A DNA stretch of 64,000 nt from Sweltsa coloradensis. Taxonomy: Eukaryota > Arthropoda > Insecta > Plecoptera > Chloroperlidae. Shown in pieces: positions 1 through 10,460 of the stretch (position 1 is its first letter; each line of letters opens with the position of its first letter). A model generated the notes under the pieces. That model saw only the letters and a list, made by a program, of their open reading frames with translations. It was not told the origin of the DNA and did not search any database. The stretch spans positions 1 through 64,000 of the forward strand of contig JAMZAV010001829.1 of NCBI GenBank assembly GCA_024449915.1, in the 5' to 3' direction. The translations under genes were made by a program, and so were the position numbers.

Positions 1-945
1 CAAAGGGTGAAACAATCGAACAATCATAATCCGGTGCAATCACTATTCAAAAGATTACCTCTACAGACATAAACAGAGTAGAGTACTAGTATTTTGCATC
101 AAAATCCTTTACTGCAATCAGTACAACCGCTATGACACTAGACACACCTGTACTACAAATACAAAAACCGAGAAAGTACTAGATATTCAATAACCAAATT
201 TATATACGACCGCACACCCCCCCCCACACAGTTATACAGACCAACAATACATCACAACAGACGGATTTAATATAATTGGACAGCAAGAAACAAGAAATTA
301 CCTTCATCGACGTGCTATCCCAATGTGCATAACGTAGAGACCACGTGGAGAAAAAAATGACAAGTATAGTGAACTTGCATGAGATCAAGAAGATGTGGAA
401 ACAGAAAAGTAAATCACAATCCAGATTCATTAATATCAGCCAATGGCATCAACCGAAGAAGCTACATGAAAGCATTAAACAACTAGATTTCAACCCAATG
501 TATACATCGAGACTCAAAAGGCAGTAATACTCACACGGTAGATATGTTCGTAAATTCTAAATAAGAATGATACTTCGAGATTCGAGACAGCTTCCATCCT
601 GACAGGTTTTCGTGGTTTCCCATAGTCCGAAGCGCACATGCTAGGATGGGCCGACGAGGAAATCGGCACGACCGTAACCAGCAGAAAGAAAACATCATCT
701 ACAAAACAGCTATTACAATTTATAAATGACTTATTTTAGTTTAGAGTTAAGAAAAGTTAATAATGTATGTAATAGGGACACATGGAAGTATGACGTAAGC
801 CGTACAACATGTAGCTCCGGTTTTAACCGAGTTTGTATGACAATACACCAATAAAATAATAATAATATAAATAATAATATAAATAATAATATAAATAATA
901 TATAATAATATAATATAATATAATAATATATAAATAAATAATAAA
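1..945 (+). pseudogene. 3' end of a non-LTR retrotransposon, C-terminal tail plus 3' UTR
   Basis: Bases 345-530 encode a decayed version of the conserved LINE C-terminal tail (an EIKKMW start, LHESIKQLDFNP, then in another frame an IETQKAVILTR-like end). It matches in layout the better-preserved tail at 1656-2008 (RMWNV..VVPIIIGA..ALLGTAHILRK). The remaining 400 bases are non-coding 3' UTR ending in CCAATAAAATAATAAT and a TAA-rich tail. A small hairpin (815-831, CTC-GGTT paired with AACC-GAG, one bulged C) lies just before the tail. A related 3' end, without the coding part, is at about 48960-49025. Upstream 1-344 holds no recognisable coding. Confidence 0.5.
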
Positions 946-948
946 ACC
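845..948. repeat. (TAA)n-rich low-complexity tail
   Basis: Near-continuous AAT/ATA triplets directly after the LINE 3' UTR. The most likely origin is the simple-repeat tail of the upstream retrotransposon. Confidence 0.8.
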
Positions 949-954
949 ATATAT

Positions 955-1215
955 CATATTATTCCAACTATGGGATAGATGAGTTGATTGAATTATCATG
1001 CAAATCTCAGATTGACAGCTAAATTGCCGTTTCTGTTGGATTTATGTCATGTAAGTCAACAGTCACAACCAAATTAGCATTTTTCCTAAAGGTTTGTCTG
1101 TGGGTCCGGTAGCTTAATGTAGAGCTATGCCACGTTAAGCCGGAGGTTCTGGGTTCGAACCCCAGTCGGGGCAAACTTTTTCGACAACTGCTATGAATCA
1201 ATAATAATAATAATA
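955..1215 (+). mobile_element. tRNA-like dispersed repeat, copy 1
   Basis: The sequence from about 955 to 1215 is repeated at about 10990-11285: shared blocks include AGATTGACAGCTA, CTGTTGGATTTATGTC, CAACAGTCACAAC, the tRNA-like core and CAACTGCTATGAATCAATAA. The core 1104-1173 looks tRNA-derived: a D-arm-like GTAGCTTAATGTAGAGCTA, a B box GGTTCGAACCC inside a perfect T stem (CTGGG/CCCAG), and a 3' end GGGGCA. The tRNA-like part sits in the middle of the repeat rather than at its 5' end, which is unusual for a SINE. An active tRNA gene is unlikely because the anticodon arm is poor. Confidence 0.6.
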
Positions 1216-1247
1216 ATAATAATAATTATTATAATAATAATAATAAT

Positions 1248-1293
<46 letters not shown>
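1200..1293. repeat. (AAT)n microsatellite
   Basis: More than 25 AAT/ATT triplets with minor interruptions. It runs into a poly-T tract at 1294-1310, which is the tail of the minus-strand LINE end that follows. Confidence 0.9.
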
Positions 1294-1295
<2 letters not shown>

Positions 1296-1590
1296 TTTTT
1301 TTTTTTTTTTATTATATAATAATATTACATGCATTTTTTACAAAAAAAAACAATTTGACATCGTCGTCCACAAAGCCACATAGCGGCTTGTCTGTGGATT
1401 ATGAAACATATGATATTGTACATGGATCAGACAGACTTAATTAAATTCTAATTTTATTACAAAAATAATGTTCATAGGCTAAATTAAAACTGAAATAAAT
1501 AATTATACAACAACGAGAATACGACTTTACAATACTGAAATATACTAATTGAATTTGATATGACAGGCGAGAACATTCTTACATGGCAAA
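1294..1590 (-). mobile_element. LINE 3' end (hairpin family), minus strand
   Basis: Read on the minus strand this is a 3' UTR ending in poly-A and (ATT)n. It contains a bulged stem-loop at 1368-1397: CCACA and AAGCC pair with GGCTT and TGTGG, with GTC bulged. The same hairpin, same distance from the tail, is at 2258-2289 and 3356-3387 in elements that do have LINE coding sequence. No coding sequence remains here, so this is a 5'-truncated copy. Confidence 0.6.
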
Positions 1591-1599
1591 AATCGCGAC

Positions 1600-1601
1600 T
1601 G

Positions 1602-1656
<55 letters not shown>
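1600..1656. repeat. (AAT)n microsatellite
   Basis: About 18 AAT triplets directly upstream of the next LINE fragment. Confidence 0.9.
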
Positions 1657-2190
1657 TGGAATGAGCAAATAATCACTGATCGAAAGGTTCATCACAACAA
1701 ACCAGACATTGTTGCTAAAAACAAAGAGACTCAAAATGTTTGATCATCGATGTAGCTATTCATCAGACCGCAACATAGTATTAAAGGAAGCAGAGAAACG
1801 CACAAGATATCGAGACCTTCAAATAGAAATTCAACGAATGTGGAATGTCAGTTGTAAGGTTGTTCCCATTATAATTGGAGCTTGTGGGACAATTGGAAGA
1901 AGTTTTGAAGAGAACCTCCAACATATCTCTGGCAATCACTGGACTCCAGAGCTTAAAAAGGCAGCATTATTAGGAACCGCCCATATACTACGCAAAGTTT
2001 TAGTATGAAGACATTGTTTCAGTTATTTCTTGTATGTATTGTATTTTTTAATGTCATGTATATTTAATTGTTTTGTAATAGGGGTGTCACCTTAGAGGTG
2101 TGGTTCATCTCTGGTGAAAGCTCTTAAATACCCATTATGTAATGTTCATATTGGTGAATAAAAGAAATAATAATAATAATAATAATTTTT
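1656..2190 (+). pseudogene. LINE C-terminal tail domain and 3' end
   Basis: The translation runs WNEQIITDRKVHHNKPDIV, then a +1/-1 shift near 1735, then SDRNIVLKEAEKRTRYRDL, RMWNV, VVPIIIGACGTI and ALLGTAHILRKVLV, stopping at 2006-2008. This order (nucleotide-binding-like PDIV, YRDL, MW, VIPIVIGA, LLGTA.ILRK) is the well-known C-terminal tail following RT in many invertebrate LINEs. The RT itself is missing. A 180-base 3' UTR follows and ends TGAATAAAAGAAATAATAAT. The element is therefore a 5'-truncated insertion. Confidence 0.75.
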
Positions 2191-3091
2191 TTTTTTTTTT
2201 TTTTTTTAATTGGAAGTACATATTTAAATACATGATTAGTTCAGTATGGAAACGAGTCCCACAAGCCACACAAGCGGCTTAGCTGTGGGGATAAAAAACA
2301 TTGACAATTAATAAAAAAAAAACAGACTCCAGACTTTATAATATTGATATAAGTACAAGGGAAAAACAACAAAATACCTCGAACCAAAAAACATACAGAA
2401 AACTTGAACAAATAATAATACACTGCAAATGAAACTTAAAAATACTACGCATCCCACTTACATGCAATGTCTGTTTCATATAACAAAAACACTTTTAACT
2501 CATTCTTTACCCTACTTATTTGATCTATACTTTGTAAATATTTGGGAATTTTATTAAAAGTAAAAGGTACACTGTATTGCAAAGCTCTTTTCCCATACTT
2601 ATTGTTGTAAGTTGGTATTTTCAAATACTCTGCCTCCCTGGCGCGAGTATTTGCATTATGACTAACAATAGTTTTAAACGAATTATCATAATAAAATTTA
2701 ACTAGTAATTTGTAAGTGAACAGTACATTTACAGGTAAAACATTACAATATCTATATAAATCATAAGTTGTGATACATGAACCATTTTTCTTATAAGGGG
2801 ATATTAAACAAACCATTCTATTTTGCAGTGAAATAATATATTTTAAATTTGAAAATGATGCATTGCCCCATGCAAGCAGGGCATATGATATGACTGACTC
2901 AGCAAGTGCTATGTATACGGTTCGGAGTAGAGTATAAGGAAGTACATACTTTAGTTTATAAATCTGATGAACACATGATCTAAGCCGCCTACTCACTACT
3001 TCTATATGAACATCCCAACTAAAATTTTGGTCTATCACCACCCCCAAATATTCATGACTGTAAACAGATTCTATTTTATTAACACAATTAC

Positions 3092-3095
<4 letters not shown>
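2187..3095 (-). pseudogene. LINE RT C-terminal (thumb/tail) fragment with 3' UTR
   Basis: An uninterrupted 200-aa minus-strand ORF (3047-2445) begins MGVVIDQNFSWDVHIE, the LG.ID..LSW..HI block that follows the RT catalytic core in Jockey/CR1-group LINEs. It continues with VYIALAESVISYALLAWG, LQNRMVCLIS and FTFNKIPKYLQSI and ends near 2445. The catalytic RT half is absent: the 5' side ends in the (AAT)n block at 3096. The 3' UTR carries the hairpin at 2258-2289 (CCCACA/TGTGGG, AGCC/GGCT, TAGC bulge) and ends in a poly-A (poly-T on plus) at 2187-2208. Confidence 0.8.
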
Positions 3096-3150
<55 letters not shown>

Positions 3151-3202
3151 TAATGATAATGATAACGATAACGATAACGATAACGATAACGATAACGATA
3201 AA

Positions 3203-3244
<42 letters not shown>

Positions 3245-3250
3245 TTTTTT
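3096..3250. repeat. compound microsatellite (AAT)n-(AACGAT)n-(AAT)n
   Basis: Some 17 AAT units, then six to seven copies of the hexamer GATAAC, then another run of AAT, ending in poly-T. The hexamer block is embedded in the trinucleotide block, so it expanded from a mutated trinucleotide. Confidence 0.9.
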
Positions 3251-3355
3251 TTTTTTTTTTTTTTTTTTTAGTAGTAGTAGTAGTAGTTTTTTATTTTTTT
3301 TATTTTTTTATTTATTCATTAATTACATATGTGTACATTTTTTATATGCTTCGGT

Positions 3356-3387
3356 CCACAAAGCCTTAAAGTAAGGCTTGTCTGTGG
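3356..3387 (-). promoter_or_regulatory. LINE 3'-UTR bulged hairpin
   Basis: Stem CCACA/TGTGG, then AAGCCTTA/TAAGGCTT closing a 3-base AAG loop, with an asymmetric GTC bulge. Compared with 1368-1397 the lower stem and the bulge are unchanged, while the upper part differs and here stays fully paired. It lies about 100 bases from the poly-A end, as expected for an RNA structure recognised by the element's own RT. That role is inference. Confidence 0.6.
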
Positions 3388-4379
3388 TTTAAACCACAAC
3401 AATGTGTACATTTCATACAAACGGTGTTGTGCGAAGTTATTACAACAATAACAAAGAAAAATAGAACAAACTCAGTGGAACACCGTCCTGTATAACAAAA
3501 CAAACTAAAAAAAAACAAAACTTGAATATTGAATATAAAAATATTATACTTGAGGTAACACAAAAAGCAACACAGTATTAGATGAATAAATTTACATACT
3601 TGCACCAAGTATCTAAATATTTCAAGACTCCTCCAAAAAAAAAAAAAAAAAACAGACTTGTCATTCGTAATCAAATTTTAAAGCAAACCAACAGGATACA
3701 TAATGAAAATACTGAGTAGGTGTGTATATTTTTTTAAATTACTAATATTGATTTGAAAATGTATAAACATGAAATGGTAAGGATTTTATGGCGTATAAAA
3801 AAAGGTTTACAGTGTTCTGTGGGATCAAGGGAACAAATTGCTCTAATTGCTTTTTTTTTGTATAATAAAACTTATGAATGTGGGTCGATATACCCCAAAA
3901 TTCAATTCCGTAGCTTATATATGACTCAAATAATGAATAGTAGCATATTTTGGCTGTGGGGATGTTACTTATCTGCTTGATGGTCCTTATAGCATAACAA
4001 GACGAATTAAGTTTTGGTATTAATGTATTGATATGATCGTGCCATGTTAGATGTTGGTCTATTGTTAAGCCTAGAAATACATTTGATGAAACTTGTGTTA
4101 TATTTGAATTATCTGAAAAATTAGTTAGGTATGGTATTTTATTTAAAGATTTAATCTTCTGAATTGAGTGGAATTGGATATAGTTTGTTTTTTTGGAGTT
4201 TAAAATAAGTTTGTTAGCTGTAAACCACCCATTTGATTCATTTAGTCTTTCTTCTGATTTATCCCGAAGAGCTTTGCTTTCATCAGCCTTTATGACTGTG
4301 GAAAAATCGTCAGCAAAAAGTTCAGCATCATCTATACTTTCAGTTAGATCATTGATAAAGACAATGAAAAATAAAGGGT

Positions 4380-4772
4380 TTTTGGTTTATTTGGATTAAG
4401 GACGCGTCAACCGTTAGGTCATAATGCACCACTCTAGCCTAAGGGGGGTGGGGAGGAGGGGCCCATGCTGGTCAGAACTAGCCACGGGTAAGGGGAGGAA
4501 GGGGGGTTTCTCACGTCGCGGTCGTCATCGTCTTTGTCATCGTTCGTTGTGTCATTGTCATCGTCGCCGGGGGGTCGTCAAGGGAAGGGGGCAAGGTCCC
4601 CGACGACGATTGCCAGAGCTCGCCTCTAAGTTTCGGGGAGTAAAATACTACCCTTCAAACTAGCTGATGTTTGCGAGGTGGACTTTTTCTCTTGAATCGC
4701 CTTTTACGATTAGCAGAGCCATGCTCTGGGCCAATTCTACCCCGGGCCCAGACGGGGTAAAATAAAGGGCCA
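4380..4772 (+). mobile_element. SINE-like insertion inside the RT, 11-bp target duplication
   Basis: The RT reading breaks exactly after GPLF and resumes at FIVFIND. The break is flanked by AAAATAAAGGG on both sides (about 4369-4379 and 4771-4781), a direct target-site duplication. The insert is locally GC-rich (GGGGTGGGGAGGAGGGG; CGTCATCG repeats; CCCGGGCCC) and ends near GCAGAGCCATGCTCTGGGCC. A diverged copy in the opposite orientation is at about 49700-49935. No coding potential is seen. SINE is the best guess from size and target duplication, but no pol III promoter is clear. Confidence 0.6.
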
Positions 4773-5281
4773 AGAATTGACCCTTGTGGTACACCACATA
4801 TAATTTTCTCAGAATCCGAAATGGTATGTGAAATTTTATTATTTTCATTGCTAGTTATTTCTACATATTGTACTCTGTTTGTTAGGTATGATTTTAATAA
4901 TTTTAGCGCAGCACCACGTACTCCATAATATTCTAATTTAGTGAGGAGTATCTCTAGTTTCGGGGAGTAAAATACTACACTTCAAACTAGCTGATGTTTG
5001 CGAGGTGGACTTTTTCTCTTGAATCGCCTTTTACGATTAGCAGAGCCATGCTCTGGGCCAATTCTACCCCGGGCCCAGACGGGGTAAAATAAAGGGCCAA
5101 GAATTGACCCTTGTGGTACACCACATATAATTTTCTCAGAATCCGAAATGGTATGTGAAATTTTATTATTTTCATTGCTAGTTATTTCTACATATTGTAC
5201 TCTGTTTGTTAGGTATGATTTTAATAATTTTAGCGCAGCACCACGTACTCCATAATATTCTAATTTAGTGAGGAGTATATT
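4631..5281. repeat. 327-bp direct tandem duplication
   Basis: The block beginning GTTTCGGGGAGTAAAATACTAC is present at 4630 and again at 4957, and both copies run to GTGAGGAGTAT. They are almost identical (one CCC/CAC change near the start) with an offset of 327. The unit covers the end of the SINE-like insertion plus the GVPQG part of the RT, so it post-dates the insertion. The junction microhomology is CTCTA(A)G. Confidence 0.85.
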
Positions 5282-6353
5282 GTGATCAACACAGTCAAAA
5301 GCTTTGGTGAGATCACAGAATATACCCAGAGTATCAATATTTGAATCCATTTCACTAGTTACGTTTAATAGAAATCTTCTAATTGTCACTAGTAGATTTT
5401 CCCTTTCTGAATCCATTTTTGTCTTTCTGTTGGAATGTTGTGCTTTTCTAAAAAGCTTATCAACCTGTTATAAATAATTCTTTCCAATATTTTTGAAACA
5501 GCAGGTAGAATAGATATTGGTCGATAATTACTCGCAAGGAGTTTACTTTCTTTTTTATGTATGGGAACAATTTTGGATATTTTTCATGCTTGTGGAAAGA
5601 CCCCATCCTTACAAGACAGGAATTGAAAATGTCACATAGAGGTGCAGCTAGCATATGGATACATTTCTTTAAAACAATAATAGATATTATGCCATCGATT
5701 CCTGCAGAGTGAGATGATTTCAACTTACCAACAATATTTTTTATTTCATTAATATCAGTTTCATAAAAATATAAAGAATTTACTGGGCTCTTGTTTGTCT
5801 TATGCAAGCAATCAATGAAAGTAAGATTTTGATAATTTCCTTGATTTACTAAGTTATTTGTTAGGTCAGAGGCTTCATTAGCAAAATAGCTATTAAGGAT
5901 TTTTGCTACCACTTTAGAGTCATTTATTAATTCATTGTTACTATTGAGTAGATTAATATTTTCACGGGGCTTAATAGGTTTTCTTTTTTGTCTCTGAATT
6001 TATAATTTTCCAGATACACTTTGACTTATTGTTAGCTTGAGATATACTGTCCTTAATTTGATTACTTTTTGCTGTTTTTAAAACTTGTTTATAAATTTTT
6101 AAATATGATTTAACGTAAGTTTGAAGGAATGTCACGTTTTGGAAATGAGTTTTTAATATAAAGAAGACTTCTCTTATTTAAACTCGAGATTTTTATACCC
6201 TTCGATATCCAGTTTTGCTTTTTGTAGAATGGTTTATTTTTTTATAGTTTTAAATGGACAATTTTCACTGATATATGACTGCAGCTTCTGTATAAATGTA
6301 TTGTATTTATCATCAGCCAATTTAGCTTGTGATACATCATCCCACATTTCTTC

Positions 6354-7130
6354 TTAAAGTCTCTCAATAAGATTATCTAATGTGGTATCATTTAATAATT
6401 GAATTGTTTTTGTTGTTGTTGGAGGAATAAAATTGTTACATTGAATTCTGATTTCTTGAGCATAATGGTTGGCAATACCAAGGTTAAGTACCTGTGTCTT
6501 GAATGGAAGTGTAGTATTTGTTGCTATGTTGTCAATAATGGATGATGTTTGCCACCTTTGGTCAACTCTAGTTGGTTCATTTATGGTGAGTATAAGGTTA
6601 AATGAGCTAAGGAGATTAATTAGTTGATCTTTATTCGGGTCTTTACTATTTGGAGAGACGTTTACATTAAAGTCACCCAAAACTACTAAATGTTTATTTG
6701 ATTTTAATAGTTTAGAGATAATTTTTTCACTTTTTTCTAGAAAGGTTTTAATGTTGCCATTTGTGGACCTATAAATTACGACGATTATGATATTAGATAC
6801 TGCTAGTGTTTTTTTATTTGTACTTAAATTCAATTCAATGCAAGCACATTCAAAATTTAAATCACAACTATAGTTAGTAATTGTTGGTTTCTGAGTTACA
6901 AGCTCAAACAGTGTGTTTTATCACAAAGATTGCAACCTCTCCATGTATATGAGAATTTCTGCAAAACGAGGAACTAGTGTGTAGTTATCAATCACAATAA
7001 TGTTTATACTTCCACTTGTTTTCCAGTGCTCTGATATACATAGCACATCAACAGTTTCATTTTTCGTACTGTGCTCTTCTAAAATGATATTTAATTTAAG
7101 TCCCTACTTTTTGTAAGTGTAAGGCCTTGA
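6354..7130 (-). pseudogene. LINE ORF2 APE-type endonuclease domain
   Basis: Minus-strand translation gives CISEHWK, HIHGEVAIFV, IIVVIYRSTNGN, LVVLGDFNVNV (the GDFN motif of exonuclease-endonuclease-phosphatase enzymes), INEPTRV, SSIIDNIATN and ANHYAQEI, the last being a decayed SDH block. The open part is 6833-6354; the N-terminal third is shifted. The domain nicks target DNA in APE-class LINEs. The final Asp-His pair is damaged (NHY for SDH), so activity is unlikely. Confidence 0.75.
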
Positions 7131-7807
7131 ATATTTTGATGGAGTATTCTAATAAATTTTGTACTTTTTATATTGTTGTTTATGTTGTCTTTGTGTTTTG
7201 AAGGGTGTGTTAGAGGCGGAGTGATGAGAGGTGTTTTGTCATTAGTGTTTTTATCAGCCACGATAATGTCATTATGGCTTGGTATGTCAACTAGTCAACT
7301 ACGCTTAGATTTGGATTTATTGTATTTATATGATTTTAAATGAAGAGGTGGTGTTCTAATATTTATTTGACGCTGTTTTTGCTTCTTCTTCCGATAATGA
7401 TCAGTAAGAATTTCTATTAACTCTCTGGGGGACCATGGTTTTTGAATTCGAAGTTTTTGCCCAAGACCCTCACTTGCCATTAGTTCCCTTAGTTGTTGAT
7501 AATTATAATTGGAGAATTGCCTTATACCACTACTTCGGGTTGTCATGTGGTGGTATTGATTGCCTTGGGTTCCCCAAGAAAAGCAGCTGGTACACCTTGG
7601 AAGTGGACGCCTGGGCCGTCTCAGACGTTCGCAAATAGGCTGGCATCTCTTCCGACGCAGGACAGTGTAGGCCTACAACGTTCAGTTCGCATATGGATGT
7701 GTGTCTATGTATTGTCATCTCCTCCGACGCAGTGGACAATACAGCGCCCTGTGCCGAGCCAGATGATCGCACTTGGGCTGGCGTCCCCTCTTGCGGTTTC
7801 GAAGATA

Positions 7808-8320
7808 GGGCTACCTGGAGTTGTTGGAAGTCTTGATTCTGGGAGATAGAATATCCAGGACGAGATTTGTCCGATTTTTCTGCAGTTAAGGGAGTAGAGT
7901 CTTTTAGAGGGAGTGTTCGAGTATTTGAATTTTTCGATTTTGTGGTAGCTGACCTCTTCGGCTGGTCCAAAGCAGGCACACTATCATCTTTGGTAGAAGA
8001 ACTTGTCAGTTGGTCTTTGTCCCTGCCCTTTGTCCTTGATGTGCTGGATTTGTTGGAAGTCTTGATTCTGGGAGATAGGATACCCAGGACGAGATTTGTC
8101 AGATTTATCTGCAGTGAAGGGAGTAGAGTCTATTAGAGAGAGTGTTAATACTATTCGAATTTTTTCGATTTTTTGGTAGGCCTAGTTGACAGATACTCAG
8201 CTAAGTAAACAAAAGGGTCTTGTGTAGACCTCGGCTGGTCCAAAGAAGGCACACTATCCTCTTTGGTAAAAGAACTTGTCAGTTGGTCTTTGTCCCTGCA
8301 CTTGTCCTTGATCTGCTGAT
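7808..8320. repeat. imperfect tandem duplication in ORF1 C-terminal region
   Basis: GTTGGAAGTCTTGATTCTGG occurs at 7823 and 8052, and GCTGGTCCAAAG at 7961 and 8234. The offset grows from 229 to 273 because the second copy has an extra roughly 44 bases (including TAGGCCTAGTTGACAG). This duplicates about 76 codons of a low-complexity Ser/Lys region. Confidence 0.8.
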
Positions 8321-9335
8321 CGTTTTCAGAACAAGTAGTCTCTATGGTTGTATCCTCTAACGCTGGTTGACTCTCTGTCCCATTTACCGATTAGAAGTTG
8401 TTTTCTTAGAATGGTTATCCCTGAAGTTAGGCCTACTTTCCTTGTGCTGAGTAGATGTTGTTGGTACATCATTGGGAAAATTTTTTTTGCTGTAGTATAT
8501 TTGTGAGCCTTCTTTTCTGCCCCCCGAAAAGTAAACGAATCTGGGCATGGCTTCCAGTCCATTGTACTAATCATTTCAATGATCATATTATGTAATTTCA
8601 AGGTTCCTTTGCTATTTGGATGAAGACCATCAATTGAAATATCAGATGGTGTTAACCAATTATTAGTTTCAACAAAAACTACCTCAAGTGTACTGCACAC
8701 CCATTTCAGAGAAGAATTAATCTCGGATATCACGTGGGTTTTTAACATCTTTACGATATAGCAAACTTTGTGTAAGCTATGTCAGCATTTGGGTAATTTT
8801 TTTTTAACAGCTCGCAGTAATAGGTAGAACGTTATCCATTATCTGTAATGGCTCTAGATATCTTACAGAATTTGTGCCATTGTGGATTATAACAGTTCTC
8901 ATGTGTAGTTTGGCAGGATTTTGGTCTTCTCCTATCAATTTTTGTAACTGGTGAGGCTGAATTCCTGGATATACTCGAAGAGAATATTTATCTTGAGACA
9001 CATATTCTTCTCTTTGGCATCCTTTAAAAATAGAGTCACTTATAACTAGTCCCACTGTGCTAACAGTCTTTGTTAGCTCGCTTTTAGATGTTTTAGTCTT
9101 TGTGAATTCACAGTTGGGCGTGGGTACAGACCTAGGACTGGAAGTGTTTCTATTATTCTTTGATCTTTTATTTGTACTTACATCAAGAGAAGGATAGGCA
9201 TCGTCGTCTAAGTATTCCAGTGGTAGGTACCTGTTACTAGTTTTTGTGATCTGTGTCCATTTAGGTCTAGGAGGTTCCTTGTAGCTTATTGTTGTTGTGT
9301 GCTGAACAGGAAAACGTTTCTCTGTTTGTGGATTA

Positions 9336-10141
9336 GAGTGCGTCTGTAATCGACTTTTTGAGCGAGTCTGCTTGGCTAAGTCGACTCGTTAGCCGGAAGG
9401 CACGTGATGAAGTTGGCGTCGAAATGTCACAAGTAGGCATCGGTCGTCTGCTTGGTTAGCACCCGAGCGTAGTCGCCGAAAGTGTATGCTTGTGAGCCTA
9501 CTTCGCCTACTTCAAGATGGCCGAATGCGAAGAAGTGAAATGCAAGCAGGATTGTAATTAATTAATTTAAATTGTTCCTAAGATCTTATATTTAATGAAT
9601 TATTTTCTTACCACGTAGAAAATTAGCAGTGTCAGGAATTCAAACAACTAAATGCATGTTTTAGGCCGAAGCCCTAGGGCATAGCTAGGTAAAGGTGGGG
9701 CCTAGGCCTAGCGTAGGGTAGCCTAGACCTAGGCCTAGCCAGCCAAAATGTAGCATTTTGAATGTTTTGTGATATAGTTTGATGTTTTTAAATTTATTTT
9801 TAACTTCTTGACCTTGACCAACGAGGTTATGCTAGGTCTAGACCCTATGACAAGCCAAAAACGAGAGATACAACGCACATAGACTAACAAACACAAGAAA
9901 GTTTGTTTGTTTACAAATTTATAAAAAAGACTCAAGCTACCGCCTTCTCGTGGGTGGGTTTTGAGAGCGACTTAAAAACGTATGTCCGTTAAGTAGGCAG
10001 TGGGAAGCCATGATAAGCAGGCCAAGCAGGCTTCGAGTAGTTGTTGACAAAATCGCTGAGTAGGTGAGGTGTAAGCAGGCTAGCACAGAGCAGGCAAGTT
10101 TTTAGCAGGGTAGCAGTCGAAAAACGATTACAGACGTACCC
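9336..10141. mobile_element. Harbinger-type MITE with TTA target duplication
   Basis: The ends are GAGTGCGTCTGTAATCG on the left and, inverted on the right, GGGTACGTCTGTAATCG (15 of 17 match). It is flanked by TTA at 9333-9335 and 10142-10144. Removing it restores ORF1 repeat sequence GATTAGCATTT, which is present uninterrupted in the neighbouring repeat at about 10290. The 3-bp TTA duplication and terminal G are typical of PIF/Harbinger. Subterminal GCTTGGC/AGCAGGC motifs recur at both ends. No transposase; 806 bp, non-autonomous. Confidence 0.8.
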
Positions 10142-10149
10142 TTAGCATT

Positions 10150-10460
10150 TAAACTTGTTTTACTGTATGCTTGAGGTTTTTGATAATATGCACATGCCTT
10201 CCTGTGTGGCATTAGTAATGGAGAAGGTTCCTTGTAGCTTATTGTTGTTGTGTGCTGAATGGGAAAACTTGTCTCTTTTTGTTGATTAGCATTTAAGCAT
10301 GTTTTACTGTATGCTTGAGGTTTTTGATATGCATATGCCTTCCTGTTTGGCATGAGTAATGGAGGTCTAGGAACATCGTTGTGACGGACAGTGTGGATAA
10401 TTGGTATAGAGCCCATTTCCTTCATATGTGGCATGTGGACAAGAGGCCTAGGTATGTCAT
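10150..10460. repeat. coding tandem repeat in ORF1
   Basis: CTGTATGCTTGAGGTTTTTG occurs twice, offset about 145 bases, each with a following AT(A)TGCACATGCCTTCCTG-type stretch. Partial third and fourth units lie on either side (PRPLVHMPH; after the MITE, QHTTTISYKEP). The unit encodes a Pro/Tyr/Lys-rich peptide, so ORF1 length varied by unit slippage. Confidence 0.7.

Larger units (their letters stand above)
3750..5912 (-). pseudogene. LINE ORF2 reverse transcriptase, interrupted
   Basis: On the minus strand the RT blocks appear in order. 5912-5460 has LKSSHSAGIDGI, then frameshifted fingers. 5416-4840 has FCDLTKAFDCVDHNILLTKL, YYGVRG, YLTNR and GVPQGSILGPLF. 4395-3750 has INDLTESIDD, the catalytic FADDFS (4301-4318) in place of YADD, LTIDQHLTWHDHI, and SYISYGIEFWG. 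GPLF is cut by the insertion at 4380-4770, and the flanking copy is tandemly duplicated. Multiple frameshifts mean no functional product. Confidence 0.8.

Noticed and set aside
1104..1173. Functional tRNA gene
   Set aside because: The core is part of a dispersed repeat and the anticodon arm does not fold well; only the T arm is convincing.
3006..3374. Asn/Ile/Phe-repeat ORF of 122 aa
   Set aside because: Pure translation of AAT, GATAAC and poly-T runs.
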